Source: Paralithodes platypus
Taxonomy: Eukaryota; Arthropoda; Malacostraca; Decapoda; Lithodidae
Assembly (NCBI GenBank): GCA_032716605.1
Contig: CM064503.1
Span: forward strand, 704,912 to 768,911
Reading direction: 5' to 3'
DNA: 64,000 bases
The position numbers were made by a program, and so were the translations under genes. Position 1 is the first letter of the stretch; every line of letters starts with the position of its first letter. Positions 31,045 through 42,333 of the stretch are shown piece after piece. The notes beneath the pieces are model-generated. The model did no database searches. It was not told the origin of the DNA and was given only the letters and a program-made list of their open reading frames with translations.

Positions 31045-31360
31045 TATCTATCTATCTATCTATATGCTAAGGCCCAATCCCCATTTTGGGGGTAGCCGAC
31101 TCAAGACAGAGCAAGAACATGGAAAACACAAAAACAACATAAAACAACAAATAAACACAGATAAAAAGCACTAACTCACACACATCCAGGTCACCCAGGA
31201 GAAGACCCAGAGACCAGGGTCACCAATGTCGCTCCAGCACTCCCCCGGCCCCCGACCACCCGGAGAGGTTCCGATCTCGGCAGGCAGACATGCAGCGGAG
31301 CCAAAGCCACAAGCCCTCCCACCACACTTCCAGGCGCACCCTTCATATTAATCGTCTTAA
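31045..31360 (-). mobile_element. RTE-D LINE 3' UTR fragment
   Basis: The reverse complement matches 54350-54700: GACCCTGGTCTCTGGGTCTT, then CTCCTGGGTGACC, the TGTTCTTGCTCTGTCTTGAG region and a GATA tail (here CTAT repeats at about 31045-31064). No coding sequence is retained. Confidence 0.85.
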
Positions 31361-31454
31361 CCTTATATATATGATGGTATAATTTTCATTCTATTGTGGC
31401 TAAAATTATATTACTGTATATTTACATTAAGAGCCTCTAGAATCAATATGGTAT

Positions 31455-32165
31455 CTATCTATCTATCTATTGCCTGACGCCGTGATCCCCGAAGGAGTGG
31501 CCACGAACGAACCGCCCCCATGCACCTCGGTCCCCAGTCAGTCGACGCCCTTCCTCCCAACCAGCACCGCCTTCATCCATATACTGTACTTCCTTACTCC
31601 ATCCTTCCACCTCTCTTTCAGTCTACCTCACCCTCTCTGTCCTTCCACCTCGCTCTCGTACACGGTCTTAGTCATTCTCTCACTTCCCATACGTTCCATA
31701 TGGCCAAACCATCTCAAAGTGTTCCTTTTCACACTTTCCAGCACATCTACCTCTACACCACACCTCCTCCTTACTTCCTCATTCGTCTGTCTATCCCTCC
31801 ATGTAACTCCGCACGCACTTCTCAAGTAACTCATTTCCATCCCTCTCACTCTTGGTCCGAGTCTCTTCTCAAACGTCCATGCTTCGCTTCCGTAAGTCAG
31901 TGTCGGGATTACCACACTGTCATGCAAGGACTTCACTTCCATACTGACCACCCTATTTCTTGCTACTGCTTTCAGCATTCCTACAACCCTCTTCCCCTGT
32001 TGTACCCTCTCCCGCACTTCTTCATCCATAGTCCCATCTTTAATCAACACACTGCCCAGATACTTAAAAGAGCTGACGATCTCCATAGCCTGACCGTTCA
32101 ACTTCACCTCACACTCTGTGACTTCACCCCTTTCGAAGACCATAACCTTGCTCTTCCCCAATATG
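31455..32165 (-). pseudogene. RTE-C LINE, 5'-truncated inverted copy
   Basis: On the minus strand the frame starts at GKSKVMVFERGEVTECEVKL and runs through FKYLGSVLIKDGTMDEEVRE, LTYGSEAWTFEKRL and RWFGHMERMGSERMTK. The 3' end and a TAGA-type tail (about 31455-31470) follow. It is about 90 per cent like the 28948 copy by eye. Confidence 0.88.
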
Positions 32166-32212
32166 GTAAAAGCTCTCTAAACTATATACAGTACTCTTTA
32201 ACCCCCACAGGT

Positions 32213-32325
32213 TCTAGAGGGGCGTCGACTGACTGGGGACAGAGTTGCATGAGGGCGGTTCGTTCGTGGTCACCCCTTCGGGGATCACGGCATCAGGCAA
32301 TAGATAGATAGATAGATAGGTTCTA
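32213..32325 (+). mobile_element. RTE-C 3'-end fragment
   Basis: A short copy of GGGGCGTCGACTGACTGGGG through CAGGCAATAGATAGATAGAT. It lies just after the inverted 31455 copy, so the two RTE-C 3' ends flank a 700-bp segment in opposite orientations. Confidence 0.85.
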
Positions 32326-32439
32326 GGATAAATAAAGTTATCTTAATAATAACCAGAATAGACCAAAAAATAAAGTATCATCGTTCTGTAGGGATAAAGG
32401 TTTGTTCAGCAGTGTTAACCCCTTCAAGCCAATGACCAC

Positions 32440-32560
32440 ATGTATCGGCTGTGAGGAGACAGCCCATCCACCTCACTCTGGCCCAAAAATTTAACCCGAG
32501 TTATACCCGTTGTGAACCGAGTGCACTAACCATTGCACCATGGGTCACTATCATGCGAGG
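32440..32560 (-). repeat. Possible tRNA-derived repeat
   Basis: The minus strand has TGGTGCAATGGTTAGTGCAC (A-box-like), followed by a weak B-box-like GTATAACTCGGGTT. The match is partial and no second copy was found here, so this is tentative. Confidence 0.3.
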
Positions 32561-32719
32561 ATTTTTGTATTAATTCTAACTACCACCACATGATATTATT
32601 CGGCTTATGTAAGACCTCTCATCATTAAGATAAAGGTAAAGTTGGCCAAGGTACTTGTCTCTGTATCATTAACCTTTGGAGCCTGTGGTGGGAAACTCGG
32701 ATGAATTATCCAGCCAAAT

Positions 32720-32935
32720 TCACGGAGATCGAGGTGGAGGGACAGAGAGGGAGAGGTAGACCGAAAGAGAGGTGGAAGGATGGAGTGAGGAAGTATATGA
32801 ACGAAGGCGGTTCTGGTTGGGGGGAGGGGCGTCGACTGACTGGGGACAGAGGTGCATGGGGGCGGTTCGTTCGTGGCCACCCCTTCGGGGATCACGGCGT
32901 CGAGCAATAGATAGATAGATAGATAGATAGACCAC
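32720..32935 (+). mobile_element. RTE-C 3'-end fragment
   Basis: Starts in the last codons (EVEGQRGRGRPKERWKDGVR) and ends CGTCGAGCAATAGATAG with a long GATA repeat (about 32907-32931). Confidence 0.88.
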
Positions 32936-33124
32936 AGTTGATTTCCCTGGATGTGACACAACATTAGTCCAATAACCAATGCACCACAGGACACTTCATT
33001 ATTTTAATTCTTATGAACACAAGATTTTATTCAGCATAAGAAGGAGCTATCTGAATCCGAGAAGTAACACTGTACAGTATACTTATTCAAAAGTTTTGGA
33101 ATGTCTTTATGTTCACAACTTATT

Positions 33125-33695
33125 CTTCATTGCTAGAGTCAGAAGTGGCTGGGGAAAGTTTAGAGAGCTGTTGCCACTCCTGACCATGAGAGGGCTCCCA
33201 CCCCACCTTAAAGGGAAGGTGTATACTGTACCTCGTGTGTTAGGAGCGCGATGACCTATGCCTCTGAGACGTGGCCGGTTAAAGCGGAGGATGTCAATAG
33301 AATGGAACGAAATGAGAAGAGAATGGTGAGATGGATGTGTGGGGTTAATCTTAGGGACAGGGTATCGAGCGAGGAATTGAGAAGGCGTCTGGGCATTAGG
33401 AGTATCAGTGAAGTGATGCGCACGAGCCGACTTGGTTGGTTTGGACATGTGGAGAGAATGGATGATCAGAACTGGGTGAAGAAATGCTGGACAGTGAACT
33501 TGGGGGGAGCTGAACGTAGGGGTGGACCTAGAATGATGTGGGCTCGGGTACTCCGGTCCGATCTCAAAATAAAGAACTTGACAACACAGGCGGCCCTTGA
33601 CAGGACCGCCTGGAAAGCTGCCATTTAGGATGTGAGACTAACCACAGCTTCTGTGGACAAACGGTCTTTAAACTTGTATGTATGTATGTAACTTC
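33125..33695 (+). pseudogene. RTE-A-type LINE C-terminal fragment
   Basis: Encodes VRSGWGKFRELLPLLTMRGL, then after a frameshift MTYASETWPVKAEDVNRMER, RLGWFGHVERMDDQNWVKK and a GGPRMMWARVLRSDLK end. The tail GGTCTTTAAACTTGTATGTA follows. It is a close relative of the C-terminus at 4213-4707, in the opposite orientation, and lacks the RT. Confidence 0.85.
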
Positions 33696-33874
33696 ACACT
33701 CCACAGTTAACATATTAGAAAAATTGCTCAATATACTGTTTATATTTTTCTCTTGGAAGACAGTATACATTTAATGCTTTTTCAAGTTAAACACTACTGT
33801 AAACGATACAAAATGTATCGTGTAATGGCTATTCAGATCTAAAGTACTGTAGTGTAAGCTTTTGGATAATGAAT

Positions 33875-34065
33875 ATAGTAATCACAACCATATCTTGAAT
33901 GGTAATTTTAACTTAGTTGCCAATGTGGAAATAAATAGAACAATAGTACAGTATTATGAAGAACAAAACTGTACCACAACCTTATCTTGAATGGTAATTT
34001 TAACTTAGTTGCCAATGTGGAAATAAATAGAAGAACAATAGTATTATGAAGAACAAAACTGTACC
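33875..34065. repeat. Tandem duplication (~90 bp unit)
   Basis: TATCTTGAATGGTAATTTTA through GAAGAACAAAACTGTACCA occurs twice in succession with small indels. Confidence 0.85.
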
Positions 34066-34164
34066 AGTACATGTATCTACAGTTGCCAAAAAATTAATCT
34101 GGCACAAATGCTGTGAACGGACTGTATTTAACCACCACAACAAGATTAATGATAGCCAAGATCT

Positions 34165-34470
34165 ATCTATCTATTGCCAGAACCTTCATCCCCCCCGAAT
34201 GGGTGGCCATGAATGAATCGCCTACATGCACCTCTGTCAATCGGTGCCCCTTCTACCACCCAATACCACTCTCACTCGTATACCTCTCAACTCCATCCCT
34301 CCACCTCACTTTTGGTCTGCCTCTTGCTCTTTGCCCTTCCACCTTACTCTTACACACTCTCCAGATCCACACCACAACTCTCTTGTACTTCCTCATTCAT
34401 CTGTCTCTCTTCATGTAACTCCACATGCACTTATAAGAAATGTATTTCCACCCCTCTCACTCTTGATTTA
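34165..34470 (-). mobile_element. RTE-C fragment, old inverted copy
   Basis: The CTATCTATCTATTGCC end and a following block matching the reverse of the RTE-C C-terminus (for example CCACCTCACTTTTGGTCTGC) are recognisable. They are much more diverged than in the other copies. Confidence 0.6.
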
Positions 34471-34632
34471 TGTCTCTACAAGAATGTCCATGCTTCTATT
34501 TTTTAATTTTTTATTTGTTTAATATATAGACCATCGAGTCACATAATGAGACCCTTAACAGGTTGGCCTTGGCAAAATCCAAGGATTCGGTAACATTGGA
34601 TATGAGCCAGGGTCATACTGGCAGGAAAAATG

Positions 34633-34876
34633 TCAAATCAGGTTAGGATGAGAATAATCAGATGTCATTAATGAGGGAATAAGACTTAAGAAAATTAACA
34701 ATCGGGTAGATGGAAAAGGTTGGTGAATCTGCCGAGATGGCAGAATAATATTTCCTGCCAAAATATAGCGTACATGAGGGAGAATAGAGTGGGCAATCAA
34801 CAAGGATGTGACGAACAGTGAGAGGGACACAGCAGGGTTGACATTCAGGGCATGGAGTATGGGGCGACGACATCAA
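34633..34876 (-). pseudogene. LINE C-terminal knuckle fragment
   Basis: The minus strand encodes CPECQPCCVPLTVRHILVDC and PLYSPSCTLYFGRKYY, ending NFLKSYSLINDI before a stop. CxxC...PLTVxHILxDCP is the C-terminal knuckle found behind RNase H in I-like LINEs. Only this end is present. Confidence 0.6.
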
Positions 34877-34945
34877 ATAACCCGATTCTCAAGTTCGCTA
34901 GCATGGGCAATGATAATCTAGCACATTCACATCCATGTCTGCAGA

Positions 34946-36564
34946 TTAACCCTTGGAATCCGGGAAGCCTCATATGAGGCAAAACGTATTTTGGTTAGGA
35001 GTCCGGGAGGTCTCATATGAGGCAAAATCAAAGGGTTTAACGCCTTACGAGCGGGTGGGTCGGTATATTTAACCGTACCGCCCAGCGTTTTTTTTTTACC
35101 CTAAATGGGGTTGTTTCCGTGCTCTTTTTCATGCATAAACAAGACCCAGAGCATAATACAAGTATGTATCCCTGAAAGGACGTAAATTGAGCTTTCCAAT
35201 GACACCCGAACGATCCTTCTACGACCACTGGTTCTCTTGCAACGATCGTGCAACACGAGTGCAAAAACCCTAAAATAAGGTAATTTCCTTATATAATTCC
35301 CTGTGTAGCGAGTGAGAGAGGGTGGAGGAGGGTGCAATAAATTTCAGTAGACCCACGGCGGTGGTGGCGAGCGGTCAAGAGGTAATCTATGCTCCTCCCA
35401 CCGCTCCGCTCTCTCTCGGAGCACATTACGTGCTCAAAATTGCATGCTACTATAGCCGGGCCCCGCCACATAGTCGTTGGTTCTCTTGCCCGGCTATAGC
35501 CGGGCGCCGCCAGTTAAGGGTTAAATCGCGCGGGGGGATTTTTGTTTATGCGTGGGCTACCGCAGCGCCACCAAGCACAAACTAACATGCAGCATCAGTT
35601 CTCGTCACGCATCCAACATGGATGGAGCTAATCCAAAAAAAATCGCTGTGTCCGAATCGCCGCCCGCCGCCTAACAAAAGCAAGGCTAAAACGACCAAGA
35701 AAACAGTGCTTAGTCCCGATGGTGTTGCACACACTCTGGAAGAACTAAGCGAATATAGTGAACTAAGTGAGTATAGTGAACAGAGTGAACTTGCTAGTGA
35801 CTTTGACGAAGAACAAGTGATTAGTGAAGATGAGGGTGAAGTGGCGGATGGATTAGAGTTTCTGGGCTTCATTAGTACCGATGAGGACGATAATGACGAG
35901 GATAATGACGATGGTGAATGCGGTGCTCGTGAATACAGTGAACTGAGTGAACTTGGGAGTGACTTTGACGATGAAGAAGTGGTTAGTGAAGACGCTCGCC
36001 TAGCCTAGCCTAGTAAGTGAAAGTGACACACAAATGTATAACAAGTAATAATAACTATAATAACAGTGAGTGACAATAATTCATAACAAGAAGAGTAATA
36101 AGAGTAAAAGTGACACAATAATATCCAATAACAGTGAAAGTGCCGAAAATATGTTATAAAAAGTTTCACATAACTCAATAATGGTTGTAAAATAAATAAA
36201 TGACACAATAACTATGATATTATCACCATAGAAACATAATATCGTCTACCGGTACCAAAGCCACCGAAGCAACTAGTGACTTAGTGCGTGCTAGCCAGGA
36301 CCTCGGCGAAGCGTTCGGACACAGGCGAAAATACGCGGGAAATTACCTCCATTCCCATCATCATATCTCGGCAACCACTTGTCGTAGCGATGTCAACTCA
36401 ACGCCAGTCTACAGACGAAGGTTGGTTCTACACTATGCAATTTAGTTGACTGCTCTAAGTGGTCTCAATCAGTAGATATCGAATTATGAAAATAGCAATT
36501 TTTCAGGAATACCCCCGGACACGATGATCACCTCATATAAAGGCCCCCGAATCCGGAGGGTTAA
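34946..36564 (+). mobile_element. piggyBac-like transposon, internally deleted
   Basis: TTAA at both borders. The inverted ends read TTAACCCTTGGAATCCGGGA at the left and, inward from the right, TTAACCCTCCGGATTCGGGG. CTCATATGAGG follows the left end and CTTTATATGAGG the right. TTAA plus CCC ends indicate the piggyBac superfamily. At 1.6 kb it is shorter than an autonomous element and holds only an acidic N-terminal-like frame. A segment near 36390 (CTCAACGCCAGTCTACAG) is shared with the short PB-M copies. Confidence 0.75.
35622..36008 (+). CDS. Acidic 128-aa ORF in the piggyBac-like element
   Basis: Starts MELIQKKSLCPNRRPPPNKS and is followed by Ser/Glu/Asp-rich repeats: EYSELSEYSEQSELASDF occurs, and EYSELSELGSDFDDEEVVSE repeats the theme about 55 residues later. 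Acidic N-terminal regions precede the catalytic domain in many piggyBac transposases. Here the DDE domain is absent and the frame stops at 36008. It is likely a deleted transposase; whether it is expressed is unknown. Confidence 0.5.
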   Translation: MELIQKKSLCPNRRPPPNKSKAKTTKKTVLSPDGVAHTLEELSEYSELSEYSEQSELASDFDEEQVISEDEGEVADGLEFLGFISTDEDDNDEDNDDGECGAREYSELSELGSDFDDEEVVSEDARLA

Positions 36565-37969
36565 AAGTCGGGCATAGGTTTTAGGTAAAAGGTAGTAAAT
36601 AAGGGAATATCTTCACGGTATACGTTTACACTTCAACTTGGATACACAAGAGAATAAATAACATATATAGGTGACATCTGAGAGTATTCCGTCTTTGAGC
36701 CTGGATCGAGATGAATGTATATAACTGGTACGTAAATGATAATTAACGATAACAATTCAAGATATAAATTGCAAGGGGGTATACGTGGCAATATCTAGTG
36801 CGATGAATTCACTTGCACAGATCAAGTTTTAACGGGAGGATAAATAACTATGTAAAGTGTACACAGATTGATAATTAAGTAAATAACAGGCACAGATCCT
36901 TGGCACAGATCAACTCGATAAAACCTTCGGAATACTCGCATATATAACCTTATCTGCAACAATAGCGACAAATTGAGATCACAGAAACACTTAGGGTTAG
37001 CGTGGAGGAGGAGAAGGGCCAAGTACGAGGGTCGGGGCGTCACAGATATCTGGGCACGGCAGCTGGGCATAATGGGGCCACTCGTCAGGAGTCTAGGGGG
37101 GCAGGGCCAGACGTCAGGGTATAGTTCCGACAGGGGTCCAAGGGCAGGGGGGTCAGGTGGACGGCAGGCTCCTTCTCTCTCTCAGGCAAACGACTCCCGG
37201 ACATACATCTGGACGGAGCGTTTAGGCAGGTATACTCCCGGACACATATCCGGACGGAGCAAGCTGCTGAGTTGTGAACTGACTTCCTGTAGTTTCAGTC
37301 AGTACATATTTGGGTTATTTCTCATAGTCAGGTTGTGTGATCTCGTGTGAATAGGGGCATTGTAAATACATAAAAATGGGCTATGTTGTGGTTATTAATT
37401 ACAATAAAATTACAGTATGGTGCTTAATGACATCGCACTGAGGTTCTCGTCTTTTTAACCTGTTTCTTTCTTCTATCATCAAGCCTGATGATGTAATTTG
37501 TGATTTTCTGTTCACTAATTGTTTTGGCTATTTGCACTGATTATGTAATGGCTTTCTTCTGTGACACTTCATATCACCATTTCACTTTTCTTCTCGTCTG
37601 GCAGCTTCTTGAGGATGGAGGGCCCCAACGATTTAAGTACTCCCAGGGCTCTTTATGCTTAGATTGCATAAACACTTTTTCATCATAGTACTCGAGGAGG
37701 TATTCGGGGTGAAGTTCGGCCTTGGCTATTTGCGTCCCGCTCTGTGATTGGCGGGGCCGTGTGAGGTGTTGATTGGAGGGGCTTGACCTGCCCTTCGGGG
37801 GTAACTCACCTGTATGTGGAATTAGAGCATGGGTACAGGGGTCAGATTTCCCATTCTCTGGAGAATGGGAAATGAATTTACAGGTACAGTATTTCTAAAT
37901 CCTTTTATTCTGGCCTCTCTGGATTCCCTTACGGTGGCTATCTTGTGTGGTTGTCCTTTTGGCTCCGTC
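36565..37969. other. Unassigned region
   Basis: I find no gene I can support. A 25-bp motif (CTCCCGGACATACATCTGGA then CGGAGC) occurs twice, near 37193 and 37238. GC-rich, stop-poor sequence at 36970-37340 yields a 125-codon frame of biased composition that matches nothing I know. Confidence 0.4.
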
Positions 37970-39254
37970 ATTTCAGTCTAAATCACTATTGAATTGGATC
38001 CAAATTAAATAAACTACTGCTTTTGCCACAAAAACATCTTTTGCCACAACAATCTGATCAACCTGCAAGTCCTCCTGGAGAGAATACTGTAACAACATAA
38101 CCCATGACACCCCAATTTCAGAAGTCTGGAATAGATTATGCAGCATCACAGGACAACCCTCCTTCCCATCATACCCCTTCACAATAGATGGAGAGATGTG
38201 CCTTTTACCCAAAGACATAGCCGATGCAATAGCTCCCCGCATACAAAATAACCAACACCAGGAACCCCCAGATGACCAAGAAGAAGCCAACAGGATCAGT
38301 AATGAGATCTCCATAGCTATACACTGCCCTACACAAATGAAAAAGCCCTTTACCACTTTTGAACTGCAAACTGCAATAGCTCACCTCCCAACAGGCATTA
38401 CAGCAGGACATGACAGCATACCGTACAGTTCATCAAATACCTACCACCAATAATGCACACCTAACTGCTTCACCTTATCAACACAACATGGACACAAGGC
38501 AACATCCCCAAAGACTGGAAACACGGTATCATTCTACCCTTCATTAAACCAGGAAAGGACCCCTGCTTGTCATCATCGTACCGACCAATTTATGCTAGGC
38601 AAGCTGTCAGAAAGAATGGTCTAGACAAGACTTTCCTGGCACCTTGAAAACAGCAACCTCATCCCCCCTCACAAGCTGCTTCACATCTACCTGTTCTATA
38701 GTAGACCTGGTACTTAACCTGGAACAAGCAATACTATTAGCCCTTTCAAGACAAAAGACCTGTATTGTAGTATACTTAGACCTTTCATCTGATTTTGACA
38801 CTGTTCCCCACAATCTCTTACTGCTGAAACTAACCAGAATGGGAGTAAAAGGACACACATTGCAATGGTTAGTCTTCCCTCTCCAACAGAACAAACCACG
38901 CTTTCATCCAAGGACAGATGTCTAAGACCATAACAACAAAGAAAGGAGTACCACAAGGATCCTCACTCAGCCCTGCCTTACTCAACGCATACCTGTCAGA
39001 TATACCAGACATAAACCCAGCAAAAACAATACAATACGCCAACGACATAACAATATACGCCTCAGACCATAATCCCCAAATAGCCGAACAGAGGATTCAG
39101 CACGCCCTTAATATCCTAGGGAACTGGACTAAGAAATCAAAACTAAGCATCAACTCAACCAAATCGCCATACCAGATCTTCACCAGAAAGAAAAACTACA
39201 GACCTCCAAGATTAACTCTTAATGGAGAAGATTTGCTTCCTACACAAAGCCACA
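37970..39254 (+). pseudogene. JOC-1 LINE reverse transcriptase, copy A
   Basis: RT pieces in several frames: FTTFELQTAIAHLPTGITAG, IPKDWKHGIILPFIKPGKDP, IVVYLDLSSDFDTVPHNLLL (motif A, with SS where KA is usual), KKGVPQGSSLSPALLNAYLS and TIQYANDITIYAS. The motif C pair is ND instead of DD, so the first catalytic Asp is lost. Stops and frameshifts at about 38450 and 38600 add to the damage. The copy is interrupted near 39255-39470 by a tRNA-like insertion and resumes after it. Confidence 0.85.
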
Positions 39255-39472
39255 GATATGATGCAGTTTTTACCACCATACACTCCCTGCTGAATAGCAA
39301 GGCTAGGGTGGGTGCCCTGAGGAATCAGGAACTTACTGAATAGTTGCCACAGATTGCTAGATCTCACCGTTCACCAACAGTACTGACGTCTGCCAATAAC
39401 TCACTGGCTGGCCCGAGGCTCGAACCGTCAACCTTACGGTTAGCAGGCGAACGCTCTACCAATCGAGAGTAA
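39255..39472 (-). mobile_element. SINE-T4, tRNA-like insertion in JOC-1
   Basis: Minus strand 39472-39400 reads TTGGTAGAGCGTTCGCCTGC and GACGGTTCGAGCC, good A- and B-box matches. About 145 bp of non-tRNA sequence follows to 39255. The LINE frame resumes at FDALLLTWKDHIDYLTYNTK. A tRNA pseudogene is the alternative, but the long unrelated tail favours a SINE. Confidence 0.65.
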
Positions 39473-39948
39473 TTTTTGATGCTCTTCTCCTCACTTGGAA
39501 AGATCACATAGACTACCTGACATACAACACCAAGCAAAGACTGAACATCATGAAAGCAATCGTAGGCACAACATGGGGTGCAGACGCCACAGCCTTCCAA
39601 ACATTTTACATAGCATACATCAGAAGTAAACTTGACTACTGTGCCCAAGCCTTCGCCTCAGCTGCACCGACCCATCTTCGGTTGTACAGAATTCAGCAAT
39701 GAGGGGGCCCTCAAATCAACCCCTGTGGCCAGCCTTTAGTGTGAAACGAATCTTATCCCACTCCACACCAGAAGGGACAGTGTGCCAAATACTTCTCAAA
39801 AACCTATGCTGCCACACCTTCCCACCCATTCTCCGCAACATACCAATACAGCCTCAAGGAGCCCCCATCCATAAAGCAACCTTCCGAGAGCAAGTAGGTC
39901 AAGTTATACATAGAAAAGCACATATTTTCCTTGGGTGCCACTCAACCC
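39470..39948 (+). pseudogene. JOC-1 copy A, thumb and C-terminal part
   Basis: Continues FDALLLTWKDHIDYLTYNTK, QRLNIMKAIVGTTWGADATA and YIRSKLDYCAQAFASAAPTH, then shifts frame. This is the thumb that follows the RT palm. It ends where SINE-T2 begins. Confidence 0.8.
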
Positions 39949-40203
39949 CCTGAAGTGACCTCGCAACGGCACCATACTATTTTTGACGACTTTACAATGA
40001 CACACAATTACAATTTACAATTTTAACAATCACATCCGAACTGCGTCTGATGCGGAAATTCGCCCCAAATGTTTTTGGACGCGGCCCGGCCGAGATTCGA
40101 ACTCGGGCCCGCCACGTGGGAGGCGAGCGCCTTAGCCGCTACACCAAGAGAAGTACTCCACTTGGCGTGATAGCTGAAGCAGATTTCAGCATCGAATGCA
40201 TTT
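39949..40203 (-). mobile_element. SINE-T2, tRNA-derived, copy 1
   Basis: The minus strand holds a tRNA-like head: TTGGTGTAGCGGCTAAGGCG (A box) and GAGTTCGAATCTCGGCC (B box), with CCC at the anticodon position (Gly-like). A 55-bp leader precedes it and about 130 bp of AT-rich tail follows. A near-identical copy in the same orientation is at 41110-41362. The same leader and tail in both exclude a functional tRNA gene. Confidence 0.8.
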
Positions 40204-40600
40204 TTTTTTTTTTTCTATATTCCAACTTACTTCCTCTCGGGCATAGGCTGAGAGCCTTAACATTCACCGCTTTACAATGAACAGTGAAGCCTGTGAGGTC
40301 TTGTTCCAGTCTAGGGAGTGAGACATGTGAAGCACGTAGAGTACAACGAGCACCTGCCATCTTGCCTTCACATGAGGCACGGTGCTCACTCATGGCCCGA
40401 AACGACACCATCTCTGAAGCCACCTCGTTCCCGTGCTTCACTGTCTCACCCCCTACACTCGGACTCTCACACTTACACACACACAACGCCACCTGTTGAG
40501 CAGATAACTCACCAGGCATTGCACCCCTATAGCATATTTTGAATATGGGAATATTCATACAGTGCTATTTAATCAGGGAACAATGAGGGTATTTTATTGA
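40204..40600. other. Unassigned segment between SINEs
   Basis: Opens with a T run, then unique sequence with no recognised coding or repeat homology inside the window. It could be the 5' part of a further repeat. Confidence 0.35.
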
Positions 40601-40639
40601 CGTTTCGGTGGGCTTGTGGTAATGCACTGATACTAGGTA

Positions 40640-40748
40640 CAGCACAAATTCCATCCCAATAATATCTTCCCATTGATACATCGGGATTTGAACCCGGGAC
40701 CTTTGGATTACCAGGCCAGTGGCAAGACCACTCCACCACACCTCCCCT
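40640..40748 (-). mobile_element. SINE-T3 or tRNA pseudogene
   Basis: The minus strand has GGTGTGGTGGAGTGGTCTTG (A-box-like) and GTCCCGGGTTCAAATCCCGA (B box inside a perfect T-arm stem). The 3' side continues into non-tRNA sequence. It is single copy here. Confidence 0.6.
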
Positions 40749-40755
40749 TTACTGA

Positions 40756-41109
40756 TACTTTGCCACAATCCAGGCATTACATCACATTATCGTCCAGGTA
40801 GCGAAGACTCGAGCGAGCGAGGCACAAGTCTGAGCGTGTCAACTACAGCGAGGCTCCGAGACAACGATCACCAGCGACATTCCTTATATCCGTCACTTGC
40901 CAGGCGGGTCACACACCACGGCGAGGAGGCAGTGCAGTAACCCGCTACCATACCTCCCCAACGAACCGGAGTCACTGGGACATCATCTCTGAGAATTTCT
41001 GAGAGCTCTAGCCTTAGCAACTGTTGTAGCCAACCAGTTAAGGCAAGCCAGTACACCATGGGGATTCCCCAACTAAGCCTCTCAGATATCCCTTTACAGC
41101 TGCCACCAG
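40756..41109 (+). other. INH-like scrap and unassigned DNA
   Basis: CTGATACTTTGCCACAATCC and AGGCATTACA also occur at 41368-41396, where they lead into the INH LINE. The remaining 300 bp has no feature I recognise. Confidence 0.4.
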
Positions 41110-41362
41110 TGAAGTAACCTCGAAACGGCACCATACTATTTTTGCCGACTTTACATTGACACACAATTACAATTTACAATTTTAACAATCACATCCGAAC
41201 TGAGTCTGATGCGGATATTCGCCCCAAATGTTTTTGGGCGCGGCCCGGCCGAGATTCGAACTCGGGCCTGCCACGTGGGAGGCGAGCGCCTTAGCCGCTA
41301 CACCAAGAGAAGTACTCCACTTGGCGTGATAGCTCAAGCAGATTTCAGCATCGAATGCAGTT
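41110..41362 (-). mobile_element. SINE-T2, copy 2
   Basis: Same structure as 39949-40203 with few differences (for example GTAACCTCGAAACGG versus GTGACCTCGCAACGG). The tRNA-like head is at about 41241-41310 on the minus strand. Confidence 0.85.
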
Positions 41363-42333
41363 ACCGATACTTTGCCACAATCCAGGCATTACACCCCATG
41401 GCACATGAGAGGCACTCAATTCCTGGCAGCAGCCTCCACGAACCAAGACCACCCACTAAACTACACGGCAACACACCCACAGACACCAAGAAATATCAAA
41501 ACAACACCCAGCACACGGTATCACACACAATTATTGTCCTCTCTCCCTCCCTGCCCACCCCGAACCAACTTCAAGAAGCACATCCATACTCATATCTCTC
41601 GCCGATCCATCCACTCACTCACAGACAACACGCAGCTGCATGCACGACCTCCCGAAATCCATCCTTCCGAATCCTCCCTCCCTCGCGAGGACAGAGTTCA
41701 CCTGGCCAGGCTGAGATGCGGACACCATCCAGCTCTCCTGAGCTATCAGAAGAGACTGGATGACTCCGTTGTCGACGCCTGCCCGGGATGTAATACAGCA
41801 CCCCATACCATTAAACACATCATAGAAGACTGCATTTCACACAACCACTTACGCCAACAACACAATCTACACTCAATGAGAGCTCTGTGGGAAAGCCCGA
41901 TCGTGGCCATGGCCTTCCTCAGGGACTCGGGGCTGTTCGGCCAGGCAGCTTAGGGAACAACAACAACAACAACAACAACAACACCCCATGGTACCACCAG
42001 TCCCAACCACAGTCCACACAGACCTCATCACCTAAACAGCCAAGAAAAACAACTCAGCTGAGCTCAAGCAAGAGTTCCTCGAAGTCCTCCACACCCAACA
42101 CCAAAATTCCACCCACTTATACACAGATGGATCATGCATCAGTACCAGTAACAATAGCAGCAAATCTTTGTCTGCAGCATTACGGGTCCCAAAATGTCAC
42201 CAAACTATGGGATGGAAGCTACCCAAATAAACCACAGTGTTTACAGCACAGCCTATGTTCTCCTCCATGCACTAGAGATCATCAACACCAACACCCTCCC
42301 AGTAAGTGCCATCCAAGCCATCAACTATAACTT
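41363..42333 (+). pseudogene. INH LINE, RNase H first half (with JOC-1 insertion)
   Basis: INH sequence runs 41363-41401, is interrupted by a JOC-1 fragment, and resumes at 41981. It reads VPPVPTTVHTDLIT, ELKQEFLEVLHTQHQNSTHL, YTDGSC and AYVLLHALEIINTNTLPVSA. YTDGS is the first catalytic-Asp motif of an RNase H fold, and the LLHALEII helix carries the expected Glu-type position altered. RNase H behind the RT marks I-like LINEs. Stops are present. The second half of an RNase H is at 45122-45430. Confidence 0.7.
41402..41980 (+). pseudogene. JOC-1 LINE, 5'-truncated C-terminal copy
   Basis: Flanked by an 11-bp target duplication ACACCCCATGG (41391-41401 and 41981-41991). Encodes MRGTQFLAAASTNQDHPLNY, LPREDRVHLARLRCGHHPAL and the knuckle CPGCNTAPHTIKHIIEDC, ending FLRDSGLFGQAA and a stop. 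GGGAACAACAACAAC repeats follow. The knuckle (CxxC...HxxxxC) is typical of LINE C-termini. Confidence 0.92.

Noticed and set aside
36565..37340. LTR or gag-like region (125-codon frame, GC-rich block)
   Set aside because: No LTR pair, primer-binding site or retroviral motif could be seen; the frame is compositionally biased.
39400..39472. Functional tRNA gene (minus strand)
   Set aside because: A- and B-box matches are good, but it lies inside a LINE frame with extra attached sequence and I could not fold a complete acceptor stem.
40082..40151. Functional tRNA-Gly gene (minus strand)
   Set aside because: The same tRNA-like head with the same leader and tail occurs at 41241-41310, so it is a SINE head rather than a host tRNA gene.
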